Below are positions 1 to 8,352 of a DNA stretch of 64,000 bases, piece by piece (the first letter of the stretch is position 1; each line of letters begins with the position of its first letter). The position numbers and the translations under genes were made by a program. Origin of the DNA: JBCBEX01 sp038528235 (GTDB lineage: Bacteria; Bacteroidota; Rhodothermia; Rhodothermales; Rubricoccaceae); assembly GCA_038528235.1 (NCBI GenBank), contig JBCBEX010000008.1, forward strand, positions 24,552 to 88,551, in the 5' to 3' direction. Below the pieces are notes generated by a model that ran no database searches, had not been told where the DNA came from, and was given only the letters and a program-made list of their open reading frames with translations.

Positions 1-356
1 CCGGGGTCCCCCATGACGACGACACCTACCTCTTCGTCCAATCCCACGAGTTGGACGTCTATTTCGACCTCTTCCCCCGTGTGATTCTAGCCGGGTACCT
101 CGGCCTCGAGTTTGCGAAGGGCGGGCGCTTCACCCCGCGTGACGATCGGTTCTTCCCCGAGCTCCCTGACACCACGCTTTCCAATGAGCCCCTCGACCAG
201 CGGGGACTCGGCGTCGGTCTCGGCTTCGACATCACCCTCGCCGACAACGCGGGTCTGTACCTCCGGCACCGCTGGATGGACTACAAGGACCGCAATTTCG
301 CACTCGACCGCTACGTCGGTCGCGAACTGACGGCCGAGATCAAAATCTTCTTCTGA
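1..356 (+). CDS. Outer-membrane beta-barrel protein, C-terminal part (cut by window edge)
   Basis: The reading frame is already open at base 3 and runs to TGA at 354-356, so only the last ~117 residues are visible. They show alternating aromatic/polar strands and a C-terminal ending IKIFF; a terminal Phe is typical of outer-membrane barrels recognised by the Bam machinery. It lies 67 bp before another barrel gene on the same strand and heads the visible part of a glycan-degradation operon. It probably acts as a porin or surface glycan channel, but the substrate cannot be read. It does not resemble a SusC C-terminus. A TTG at 51 is internal and unlikely to be the start. Confidence 0.7.
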   Translation, partial: GVPHDDDTYLFVQSHELDVYFDLFPRVILAGYLGLEFAKGGRFTPRDDRFFPELPDTTLSNEPLDQRGLGVGLGFDITLADNAGLYLRHRWMDYKDRNFALDRYVGRELTAEIKIFF

Positions 357-423
357 TCGAGTAGCTCGCGTTTCTCGCCTTCTGCTCTTCTCCGTTCGAC
401 TGCCCTATCACCCCACTCGCGGT

Positions 424-2247
424 ATGCGGTTGTTATCTCTCCCTCGCCTTCTCGCGCTGACGCTCGCGCTACTTCCCGTAGCTGCTTCAGCGCAGGCCCC
501 CTCCGACGATCCTGACGAAGGCATCGGCCTTCGCTTCAACGGCATGGGGCGCACGCTCCTGCAGCAAACCAACCTCGGCGGCAACCTCGCCGACGAGGAC
601 ACCGTGACGCCTGAGAGCCAGACCGACGGCGAGTTTGTGCTCGACCTAGCGCTCAACGCGCAGCCCAACAGCAACACCGAAGTGCAGGGCGTGATTCGCT
701 TCCGCAACGAGTTCGGTGGCTTCTTCGGGGCTGGCGTCAACGTGGAGGTTCGTGAACTGTGGGCGCGTGGCGTCGTCGCGGACGTGATCCGCTACCGCGT
801 GGGTGACATGGACAAGGTGCTCACACCCTATACGCTCTACCTGGAGGAGGAAGACGGGGTTGTCTTGGAGCCGGAGGTGTTCCGTCCTCAGAAAGAAGTT
901 CTCTACTATGAGGAGTTCTACACGGGCCGCAACACACGCCGCCTTCAGGGGGCCAACCTGGGGTTCGGCCTCGAATTCGAGCAGGGCCTCGAAGCCCTCG
1001 ACGTGGACGCCTTCGTGGCTCGGCTGCGCGGCACCAACTTCACTGACACCCCGACGCGGCTGATCAGCGGCGGCCGCGCTTCTGTGTCGACGGCACCGCT
1101 TACGTCCTACGGGTCCAAGGTCAACCTGGGCACAAACCTCGCCTATACCGCAGACGACCTCGAATCCGGCGACGCCAACTCAGGGCTACGTAACTCTGTC
1201 CTGTCGCTGGACTATGACGTGACCATCTTGGATCAAGACGCCTACGATCTACGGCTCATTGGCGAAGCGGGTATCTCATGGCTCACACTTGAAGTGGACA
1301 GCGCGACGGTGGCCGATACGCCCAGCTTTACGGACACGACGCCGATCGAGGACAACGACACCTTCGTGGAAATTGGACTGCAGAGCACCTACAAGCCGCT
1401 TGCACTCACCTTCCGCGCGAAGTTCGTAGATGTCGGTCCCGACTTCTTCAGCGTGGCGGCGCAGAGCAAGCGCCTCGACTACAGCCGCACCCTAGGCGTC
1501 TACAGCCGCCTCGGTAACGACCGGCTAGAGCGCCTCCCGACGTTGTTTGACCTCACGCGGGATGCAGAGCTCTACACGTTCCGCATCTCGGAAGAGTTGA
1601 TGGCCTATGACCCGCGCTACAGCAACGTGTTGCCCTACGGCGATGCCACGCCCAACCGCCGTGGTGCCCGGATCGGCGTCGATTTTGCGCCGGCAGAAGG
1701 GGCGCTCGACGCCTCGCTGGATATCGCCCTTCTGACAGAACTGCGAGGGCAGGGGACCACTGAACTCAAGGACTTCTTGCTCCTCCGCGCCTCGTCGGAT
1801 GTGGATGTCGCCACACTTACGGGCCTCAACCGCCTTTTCGACGTCACGCTAGGCCTCCAGGTGGAAGACTCGAGCCGAGGTGGGGTCGATGTAGAACAGG
1901 TCGACCTGAGTTCGCTCCTGTTCGAAGCCGGTTTCGCCTTCGAGATCTACAACCGCCTTGACGTGCTGGCTGGCACTAAGCTGCGGACGGCCAGTGGGCG
2001 AGAGTACGTCCCGGTCTTCGAGAACTTCAACGACGTCCGGGACTTCCCTGCGCCGTTCGACATCGACGATCAGGAGACGCTATTGGGCGCAGGGCTGCGC
2101 TACCGCTTCCGTGACGACGTGTACCTGACCGTGCAATTCCAGCACCTCAGCTACACCAACGACGCCACGCCTGCCGAGGGCGTCACGCTCCCCCCCGAGG
2201 ACTACAGCTTCGGGCAGATTTTCGCGCTCTACTCCATGTTCTTCTAG
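424..2247 (+). CDS. Outer-membrane beta-barrel protein, 607 aa
   Basis: The start is fixed by a clear signal peptide (residues 1-24, Leu/Ala-rich core ending in ASAQA). The mature part has a long series of amphipathic strands with Tyr/Phe girdle residues and ends in YSMFF, the usual barrel terminus. A motif near residue 110 (VRELWARG...YRVGDMD) resembles the early strands of alginate/phosphate-type porins, but I do not recognise a named family. It sits between another barrel gene and two lipoproteins with carbohydrate-binding-like folds, which suggests a role in surface capture or passage of oligosaccharides. Substrate specificity is inference from context. Confidence 0.75.
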   Translation: MRLLSLPRLLALTLALLPVAASAQAPSDDPDEGIGLRFNGMGRTLLQQTNLGGNLADEDTVTPESQTDGEFVLDLALNAQPNSNTEVQGVIRFRNEFGGFFGAGVNVEVRELWARGVVADVIRYRVGDMDKVLTPYTLYLEEEDGVVLEPEVFRPQKEVLYYEEFYTGRNTRRLQGANLGFGLEFEQGLEALDVDAFVARLRGTNFTDTPTRLISGGRASVSTAPLTSYGSKVNLGTNLAYTADDLESGDANSGLRNSVLSLDYDVTILDQDAYDLRLIGEAGISWLTLEVDSATVADTPSFTDTTPIEDNDTFVEIGLQSTYKPLALTFRAKFVDVGPDFFSVAAQSKRLDYSRTLGVYSRLGNDRLERLPTLFDLTRDAELYTFRISEELMAYDPRYSNVLPYGDATPNRRGARIGVDFAPAEGALDASLDIALLTELRGQGTTELKDFLLLRASSDVDVATLTGLNRLFDVTLGLQVEDSSRGGVDVEQVDLSSLLFEAGFAFEIYNRLDVLAGTKLRTASGREYVPVFENFNDVRDFPAPFDIDDQETLLGAGLRYRFRDDVYLTVQFQHLSYTNDATPAEGVTLPPEDYSFGQIFALYSMFF

Positions 2248-2298
2248 ACTATCTCGTTCATGTCACGTACTGTATCGTTTGAGGGCGCACGTCGCGCC

Positions 2299-3312
2299 AT
2301 GAAGACCTGGACAGGGACGAGTCTCATGCTCGCCTGCGTCCTCACCCTCGCCGCGTGCGACCACGCCACGGACGGCATCGACGGGCCCTTCCTCGTAGAC
2401 CGCTTTGGTGAGTTCACCCTCGTCGAGCCCCTGTCGGCCGTTCAGGGCGAAGTCGATTTCGCGGGCGGCCAGACCCTCGCGTTTGAGGCGGCATTCAACA
2501 AGCAATCCAACTGGGTGATCGAGATCACCGGTCAGGAGAGCGGCGCCATGAAGCGCATCGAGGGATTCTCGCGCGAGATCGACGACCGCGTCGCCACATG
2601 GAATGGGTCCACCTCGGTGCTCCCGTTCTTTCGCGCTGAGCCCGTCGAAGCGAAGCTGCTTATCGACGGTGCGGTGCTCGAAGAGTCGCCACCGGTGACG
2701 GTCGACGTCACCAGCGCCCGCGTATACCCGGGCGAGGAGGTAACGGGCTTCGAGGAAGACGACCCCGCCACGCTCGTGCTCGGCAACTTCGAATTCGAGT
2801 TCGACCTGACTGCTACGGGACCTAGTTCCGAAATCCCGGCTGCCGAGGGGGAGTCGTTCTACTTACTCCGGAGCACGGGTGGTCCGACTGTGGCCGATCC
2901 GTTCTTCATCGGACTCACGAGCATCTTTCCAGCCGCGGACGGGCCTGACTACTTCAGCGTCCCCACGACCATCCCGGAAGACCTCTTCTTCAACGCCGCG
3001 CTCTACAGCTTCGGTACGCCCAACACGATCGCCGTCGTCCAAGTCGGCGTCGACAGCAACGGCAACGGGGTCTACAACGACGGAATCGACGCCGTAGTCA
3101 GCGTGATCGATCAGCCGGTCGACTGGCAGGGCTGGCAACTCTTCAGCATTCCGTTCTCGGACACCAACTTCACGCAGGAGCAGTTGGAGACGATCGTTGC
3201 GGTGCGCGTGCTGCTGATCTCGGACAACAACGGCCAGCCAAACCCACCGCTCCCCGTCGACTACGGGATCGACTTCATCACGTTCACCGCGGGCGGCCCG
3301 CTCGAACTCTGA
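2299..3312 (+). CDS. Lipoprotein with carbohydrate-binding-like C-terminal domain
   Basis: The frame is open from 2260, but the ATG at 2299 starts a signal peptide with a lipobox (LTLAAC, Cys20), so that start is preferred. The protein of 337 residues is predicted to be lipid-anchored. The last ~130 residues (NAALYSFGT..., DWQGWQLFSIPFSD, GIDFITF) follow the jelly-roll pattern of carbohydrate-binding or CIA30-like domains, like the repeats of the next gene. An acidic, strand-rich N-terminal half has no family I recognise. It is the third gene of the operon, 51 bp after the barrel gene. A surface glycan-binding role is inferred from the fold and the two glycosidases downstream. Confidence 0.7.
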   Translation: MKTWTGTSLMLACVLTLAACDHATDGIDGPFLVDRFGEFTLVEPLSAVQGEVDFAGGQTLAFEAAFNKQSNWVIEITGQESGAMKRIEGFSREIDDRVATWNGSTSVLPFFRAEPVEAKLLIDGAVLEESPPVTVDVTSARVYPGEEVTGFEEDDPATLVLGNFEFEFDLTATGPSSEIPAAEGESFYLLRSTGGPTVADPFFIGLTSIFPAADGPDYFSVPTTIPEDLFFNAALYSFGTPNTIAVVQVGVDSNGNGVYNDGIDAVVSVIDQPVDWQGWQLFSIPFSDTNFTQEQLETIVAVRVLLISDNNGQPNPPLPVDYGIDFITFTAGGPLEL

Positions 3313-3430
3313 CGTGCACTCCTCGTTGAGCCCATGCCGCGGCATAACACCTCGGATGGGTCCATCTTGGCGCTCCCGGTTATTGCCCCTGTCAGCGCTT
3401 CCAGTCTCCCCTGATTTCCTTCCTTCGGCC

Positions 3431-4726
3431 ATGCGTGCCTCTCGCTTTCTCGTCGCTCTTGTCGTCGCGCTGTTCGCGGTGACGGCCTCCTCGTGCGTGC
3501 GCTTCCAGACGGCAAACCTCTACGACGGCGTTGCCCTGGCGCCGCCGCCAGAGCGTCCCCGGGCGATCTCGCTCGCGGTAGAGCCAACGATCTACGACGA
3601 TCAGAACGATGACCAGATCTGGTTTCAGGACGATGTCAACTGCACGCAGGGGCAACTGACTGAAGATGTCGTCTACGAGGGAGATCGGGCCATCCAGGTG
3701 TCCTGGAATCGCTTTCAGGAAGGGTGTAAGTGGGCCGGCATGGGTGTCGGCTGGGACAATTGGGCAGGCAAAGACCTCTCAGAGTTGCTCCCGTACGCGG
3801 CCATCTCGATGCGCGTCCGCACCGTGGAGGGCAAGATGTATGGCCTGCCGATTGTGCTTACACTGGAAGACTACAGCGGTGGCATGGGCTTCGCCTACAC
3901 CGGCAACCGCTACTTCGAGCGCCCCTTCATCGACGAGGAGTGGCAGCGCGTGGTCGTCCCGCTCGCCGACTTCGACCTGGATATCGAAAACCTCGACCCG
4001 ACCAATGTGAAGCAACTCATGTTCGAGTTGCAGCAGAGCGGGAGCATCTACATGGATGACATCGAGGTGGTCTTCTACGAGCCCGAGCCGCTGGAGCCCT
4101 GGCTCGTCGAGGAGCCGCGTCCCGATCCGACAACCCTACCCATCACGCTCTTCGACGACGCCTTCATCAACAACGATGGCTGGGGCCTTGTCACCGACGC
4201 GTGCCAGTCGGTCCAGACGACGCAAGAGTCCACGTCGATGGGCGACACCGCCCTGTCGTTTGAGTGGGACATCTCGGGCGAGGCCTGCTACGAAGGCATG
4301 GTCGGCGTGAGCTGGGACAAGTGGTACCCCATCGATGTTACCTCGATCTCGGAAAACGCAGGCATCCAGTTCGATGTGCGTCTTCCCGAAGGCACGGCCA
4401 CCCAGATCCCCGTCCGCATTGCGCTCGAAGACTACGGGCGCCGCACCTCGCAGATCATCCTCGACGGGCGCTTCCTCGAGTCCGGCACCTTCACGACGGA
4501 GTGGCAGACGGTCACCATCCCGTTCTCCTCGCTGCGTGGCGGTGGTCGTGAGCTTGCCTCGGCTCCGGCGACGGTCGGCAACCTCCCCGAGTTCAGCGAC
4601 GGGGCCGACTTCCGCAACATCAAGCAGTTGATGTTCTTCCTCGACGAGTCAGGCGCCATGATCGTGGACAACCTGAAGCTCATCGACACGGCCTCCGTGG
4701 ATGTCGGGCCACTCCGGCGGCGCTAG
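3431..4726 (+). CDS. Lipoprotein with two tandem CIA30/CBM-like domains
   Basis: The ATG at 3431 is chosen over longer in-frame starts because it opens a signal peptide with a lipobox (TASSC). The 431-residue protein contains two homologous jelly-roll repeats (about residues 40-215 and 235-420). Both keep the pattern of an early W-G-x-G/V-S/W-D-K/N-W segment (GWDNWAGKDLS versus SWDKWYPIDVT), then LxLEDY or IALEDYG, a WQRVVVPL/WQTVTIPF strand and a closing KQLMFxL strand. This is the fold of CIA30-like and family-11-like carbohydrate-binding modules. As a lipid-anchored protein beside a GH-A enzyme and a GH16 enzyme, it is probably a surface glycan-binding protein. No catalytic residues are seen. 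Confidence 0.75.
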   Translation: MRASRFLVALVVALFAVTASSCVRFQTANLYDGVALAPPPERPRAISLAVEPTIYDDQNDDQIWFQDDVNCTQGQLTEDVVYEGDRAIQVSWNRFQEGCKWAGMGVGWDNWAGKDLSELLPYAAISMRVRTVEGKMYGLPIVLTLEDYSGGMGFAYTGNRYFERPFIDEEWQRVVVPLADFDLDIENLDPTNVKQLMFELQQSGSIYMDDIEVVFYEPEPLEPWLVEEPRPDPTTLPITLFDDAFINNDGWGLVTDACQSVQTTQESTSMGDTALSFEWDISGEACYEGMVGVSWDKWYPIDVTSISENAGIQFDVRLPEGTATQIPVRIALEDYGRRTSQIILDGRFLESGTFTTEWQTVTIPFSSLRGGGRELASAPATVGNLPEFSDGADFRNIKQLMFFLDESGAMIVDNLKLIDTASVDVGPLRRR

Positions 4727-4776
4727 CGCGACACCCAACCCACGGTAGCCATCCAGACGTATCGATCAGACCTGTC

Positions 4777-6186
4777 ATGCGAATTACCTTCCTCCTTGCG
4801 CTCGCGCTGTCCCTGTTTGGCAGCACGGCCACCGCGCAGAACGAACAAGACACGACGACCGACCGGCCCGCCTCCTCCGGTATCCTCGAAGAAGCACCTA
4901 GCTTGGAAGGCGTGATCCCGGTCGAAATGCGCCAGGACGACGAGGGCAACTGGACGCTCTATCGCGGCGGCGAACCCTACTACATCCGCGGCGCGGGTGG
5001 CATCCAGTTTATGGACCGAGCCATCGCCTACGGCGCCAACTCCGTGCGCACCTGGGGCGCGGGGGAAGCGATCTCGATCTTGGATGAGGCCCACGAACTA
5101 GGGCTGTCTGTCGTCTTCGGCCTCTGGGTTGGCATGGACCGCCAGGGCTTTGACTACAATGACACGAAGAGTGTGGAGGCGCAACTCGCCCGCTTCCGCG
5201 AGGTCGTCCGTGAATACAAAGACCACCCGGCCATCCTTATGTGGGGCGTGGGCAACGAGGTCGATCTCTTCTACGAGGACTTTAAGGTCTGGGACGCCAT
5301 CAACGACATCGCCGAGATGATCAAGGAGGAAGACCCGCACCACCCGACGATGACGGTGACGGCAGGCCTCGATGTGGCGGAGATTCAGCTCATCATGGAG
5401 CGTGCGCCCGCTATCGACATCATGGGCATCAACACGTACGGCGAGTTGGTGGGTGGTACGCGCGAGTTTCGGACCTACGGCTACGACGGTCCGTCAGTGG
5501 GCACCACGCTGCGCCGCGCTGGATGGGACGGTCCCTACATCATCGCGGAGTGGGGCCCCGACGGTCACTGGGAAGTCCCGCGCACCTCGTGGGGCGTTCC
5601 GATCGAGCAGACGAGCACGGAGAAAGCCAGAGTCTACCGCCTCCGCTACGAGCGCGGCATCGCGGCGGACTCCGCCCGCTGCATCGGCTCCTACGCGTTC
5701 CTCTGGGGCGAAAAGCAGGAGACCACCCCGACGTGGTACGGCATCTTCACGCCAGGTGGCTACGAGACCCAAGTCATGGACGAACTGGAGTACGTCTGGA
5801 CCGGCAGCTATCCTGAAAACCGTGCCCCCCAACTCGACGCGCTCACCGCCAACGGCCAAGATGCCTTTGCGAGCGTCTATGTCGAGCCTCGGGAGGTCGT
5901 CACGTTCTTTGCCGATGTGACCGACCCCGAAGGCAAACCGATTCGCTACGACTGGGAATTGCTACCGGAAAGTACAGACATCCGGGCTGGTGGTGACGCG
6001 GAGACGCGCCCCGATGCGGTAGACCTGGACATCGTGAGCGGCGAGGACGGTGAGATCAACGTACGCGTGCCCCGCCGCGAAGGACCCTACCGCATGTTCA
6101 TCTACGCGTACGACGACAGTGGCAACGTGGCCACGGCAAATATCCCGTTCTACATCGGGTCGCCGGAGCAGGCTTCGGCGCGCTAG
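4777..6186 (+). CDS. Secreted clan GH-A glycoside hydrolase (GH2-like TIM barrel)
   Basis: A signal peptide (residues 1-21, cut after TATAQ) is followed by a (beta/alpha)8 barrel. The two clan GH-A carboxylates are visible: acid/base Glu161 in WGVGNE and nucleophile Glu258 in IIAEWGPDGHW. The segment YYIRGAGGIQ at ~69-78 resembles the entry strand of GH2 C-terminal barrels. Residues ~345-465 form a cadherin/PKD-like all-beta domain (RAPQLDALTANG...VTDPEGKPIRYDWEL). It lacks the sandwich domains of full GH2 enzymes, so the family could be GH2-like, GH5-like or GH17/72-like. Paired with GH16, a beta-1,3-glucan or oligosaccharide substrate is likely. It is 50 bp after the binding lipoprotein and is exported to the periplasm or surface. 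Confidence 0.8.
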   Translation: MRITFLLALALSLFGSTATAQNEQDTTTDRPASSGILEEAPSLEGVIPVEMRQDDEGNWTLYRGGEPYYIRGAGGIQFMDRAIAYGANSVRTWGAGEAISILDEAHELGLSVVFGLWVGMDRQGFDYNDTKSVEAQLARFREVVREYKDHPAILMWGVGNEVDLFYEDFKVWDAINDIAEMIKEEDPHHPTMTVTAGLDVAEIQLIMERAPAIDIMGINTYGELVGGTREFRTYGYDGPSVGTTLRRAGWDGPYIIAEWGPDGHWEVPRTSWGVPIEQTSTEKARVYRLRYERGIAADSARCIGSYAFLWGEKQETTPTWYGIFTPGGYETQVMDELEYVWTGSYPENRAPQLDALTANGQDAFASVYVEPREVVTFFADVTDPEGKPIRYDWELLPESTDIRAGGDAETRPDAVDLDIVSGEDGEINVRVPRREGPYRMFIYAYDDSGNVATANIPFYIGSPEQASAR

Positions 6187-6254
6187 ACCTAGCTACACAG
6201 GCCCGTTCGCGGGTACATCCAGCGTCTTTCACAACAGAACTACGCCCTTTCGAC

Positions 6255-7166
6255 ATGTTTCGTGCTGCTCTCCTCGCCGTGTTCGCGCTTTGCGCGGTTG
6301 CCCTCGGCGCCTTCGCCGTCGGCTGCGACAATGCCGTGACGCAAGAAATCCCCGACGCGCAAGCAACCCCCGCCGGGTGGTCCCTCGTATGGGCCGACGA
6401 GTTTGATGGCACCGAAGTCGACGAGTCAAAGTGGGAGTTCCAACTCGGCGACGGCTGCCCGGATCTCTGTGGCTGGGGCAACGCCGAACTCCAGAACTAT
6501 GCACGCGACAACAGTGTGGTGAGCGACGGCACGCTCAAGATCACGGCGCTCCAGAACATCGTCGATGGAGACACCACCTACACGTCGTCCCGTCTTCGCA
6601 CACTCGGCAAGGGCGACTGGACCTACGGGCGTTTCGAGGTCCGAGCCAAGCTACCCCTCGGCCAGGGCATGTGGCCCGCCATCTGGCTGCTCTTCAGCGA
6701 GCCGACCTACGGTCAATGGGCGTCCAGTGGCGAGATCGACATCATGGAGGCAGTTGGCGACAAGCCTGACGAGGTCTTCGGCACGTTGCACTACGGCGGG
6801 GAATTCCCGCAGAACGTGTTCAAGGGCGACGAATTCCAGCTAGCCGCCGGCACCTTCCAAGACGACTTCTTCGTCTTCACCGTCGAATGGGAGCGCGTCG
6901 ACCGCGAGCCGGGCGAGGACGGCGAACCCGTCGAAGGTGTCGACATCCGGTGGTTCGTCAACAACGTCCTCTACCAAGTTCAGACCGAAGAGGACTGGTT
7001 CTCCGGTGGCAGCGATGACCCGACCTCGCCCTTCAACCACCCGTTCCACATGATCCTCAACGTGGCCGTTGGTGGCAACCTCCCTGGTGCGCCAGATGCA
7101 ACGACGGCGTTCCCGCAGACGATGGAAGTCGACTATGTGCGAGTCTACGAGCGCACAGGAAGCTGA
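6255..7166 (+). CDS. GH16 endo-beta-glucanase (laminarinase-type) lipoprotein
   Basis: The 303-residue protein begins with a signal peptide and lipobox (FAVGC, Cys24), so it should be lipid-anchored. The catalytic signature of GH16, E-I-D-x-M-E, is at residues 160-165 (nucleophile Glu160, acid/base Glu165). Flanking family features are WADEFDGTEVD near residue 46, GRFEVRAKLP, GQGMWPAIWLL and a closing strand MEVDYVRVYE. The ExDxxE form with the bulged strand is that of laminarinases and beta-1,3(4)-glucanases rather than carrageenases. It hydrolyses internal beta-glucan bonds with retention. It is the last gene of the operon and is followed by a strong terminator. Confidence 0.92.
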   Translation: MFRAALLAVFALCAVALGAFAVGCDNAVTQEIPDAQATPAGWSLVWADEFDGTEVDESKWEFQLGDGCPDLCGWGNAELQNYARDNSVVSDGTLKITALQNIVDGDTTYTSSRLRTLGKGDWTYGRFEVRAKLPLGQGMWPAIWLLFSEPTYGQWASSGEIDIMEAVGDKPDEVFGTLHYGGEFPQNVFKGDEFQLAAGTFQDDFFVFTVEWERVDREPGEDGEPVEGVDIRWFVNNVLYQVQTEEDWFSGGSDDPTSPFNHPFHMILNVAVGGNLPGAPDATTAFPQTMEVDYVRVYERTGS

Positions 7167-7198
7167 GTCGTCACGGACTGAATAGCTCCAGAATCAGA

Positions 7199-7231
7199 AG
7201 CCCCAGGTTGCATCGCGCGACCTGGGGCTTT
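7199..7231 (+). terminator. Rho-independent terminator after the GH16 gene
   Basis: Arms AGCCCCAGGT (7199-7208) and ACCTGGGGCT (7220-7229) form a perfect 10-bp stem with an 11-nt loop, then a short T run. It lies 33 bp after the GH16 stop and closes the glycan operon. Confidence 0.85.
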
Positions 7232-7280
7232 GCTCGTTTCGTGAGGAGCCGGACGTACGTATCTGCAGCGTTCGTAGGGG

Positions 7281-7592
7281 CTACCGATGCGAGTCCTTGT
7301 TGGTGCTGCGCAGCTTGTCCTTATAGCGCTGCACTTGACGTCGCAGCTGCTTCACGCAGCCATCCACGGCGACTTCGTGCGACGGCCCGGTTTCGCTCGC
7401 CGTGAGCGTCTGACGGTAGACGTTGAGCGCAACTTCAGCCGACTTGTCGGTGGCCCGGTCATCGCCGTTGAGCACCACGTGTGCGTCCACGATGCCGTCA
7501 TAGTATCGAGTGAGCTTCGAGAGCGACTGCTCGATATGGGTGCGGAGTCCATCGGAAGCCTGGAAGTGCCGAGCCGTGATGCGCGTTTGCAT
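7281..7592 (-). CDS. hpf: Ribosome hibernation promoting factor (short HPF/RaiA type)
   Basis: The 103-residue protein has the HPF/YfiA fold signature: MQTRITARHFQASDGLRTHIEQ at the N-terminus, a central DAHVVLNGD strand and a basic C-terminal helix (QLRRQVQRYKDKLR). It would bind the 30S decoding centre and hold ribosomes inactive in stationary phase. It is the short form with no C-terminal dimerisation domain, so it resembles HPF/RaiA of enterobacteria and short Bacteroidota homologues. It is transcribed alone, toward the GH16 terminator, from a recognisable promoter at 7631-7659. Confidence 0.9.
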   Translation of the reverse strand: MQTRITARHFQASDGLRTHIEQSLSKLTRYYDGIVDAHVVLNGDDRATDKSAEVALNVYRQTLTASETGPSHEVAVDGCVKQLRRQVQRYKDKLRSTNKDSHR

Positions 7593-7630
7593 AGTCTCAC
7601 CAGTTGATAAGGGGAATAGAATGGACTCCC

Positions 7631-7659
7631 AGTAAACGGCGAGGGGACGCTTATGTCAA
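7631..7659 (-). promoter_or_regulatory. Promoter of hpf
   Basis: Read on the minus strand: TTGACA (7659-7654), 17-nt spacer, TTTACT (7636-7631), about 39 bp before the ATG of hpf. The -35 is a perfect match and the -10 matches at four of six positions. No TAnnTTTG element is present. Confidence 0.5.
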
Positions 7660-7800
7660 GGGACGGTTAAGCGAGTAGGGACTGGCGGTCGCACGGATGC
7701 GGGAAAGCCCTACGAGATCATACTACAGAAGGCTGGACCGGCATGCCTATCGAGGGTATGTTCTGCCCGAATGTCGTGTACACATAGCCTAAGCCACCTG

Positions 7801-8352
7801 ATGCTCTCTCGTCCTTGGCTCTTGCTTTCGGTCGTCCTACTTGCGGCACCCGTGCAGGTAGACGCGCAGCCCATAAATGCGTGGATTGGAGCGGGCGTGG
7901 GGCCTGGCGTGCTGCCCGACCTACCGGAGCGTGAACAAAGCGAAGACGGCCTCAGCGCCCTTACCGGAGCGTTGTTCGCCAGTATCGAACGTGGCCGAGC
8001 GGTTCTGACACTACGCTCTGCGGTCGCCGCGGAGTATGCCGGAGACCAAGCGTACGATGCCGGGGTGCTCGTCGGCGTCGGGGGTGGCGGACCGATGCGG
8101 CATCTGTCAATCGGCGCAGGCATCGCGCTCGTCGGCGTCGTCTCGGACGACGATGGGTTGCGACTGTTGGGTGGACTTGGTGGGGTGGATCGGCCCCCAG
8201 ACCGGACCACAACGCTCGGCTTACCGTTCGAGGTGCAAGCGTTCGTCAAAGGGCGCCACGTCGGTCTGGGACTGTACGGGTTCGTCAACTTGAACCGCGA
8301 GGCCTCGTTCGGCGGCGTGACGCTGGCGTTGGTGCTGGGGCGGATGCCGTAG
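7801..8352 (+). CDS. Small exported beta-strand-rich protein (paralogue of 62614-63144)
   Basis: An ATG at 7801 gives a direct signal peptide (MLSRPWLLLSVVLL...VDAQ); an in-frame start at 7771 adds ten residues. The mature ~160 residues are glycine-rich alternating strands (AWIGAGVGPGVL, LSIGAGIALVG, HVGLGLYGFVNLN, GVTLALVLG), suggesting a small barrel or periplasmic beta protein. No named family is recognised. A second gene at 62614 has the same layout and closing strands (VGIGLDAYVNLN...YGVAFVIVI), so the two form a lineage family. Its last 68 bp overlap the 3' end of topA on the other strand. Confidence 0.7.
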   Translation: MLSRPWLLLSVVLLAAPVQVDAQPINAWIGAGVGPGVLPDLPEREQSEDGLSALTGALFASIERGRAVLTLRSAVAAEYAGDQAYDAGVLVGVGGGGPMRHLSIGAGIALVGVVSDDDGLRLLGGLGGVDRPPDRTTTLGLPFEVQAFVKGRHVGLGLYGFVNLNREASFGGVTLALVLGRMP

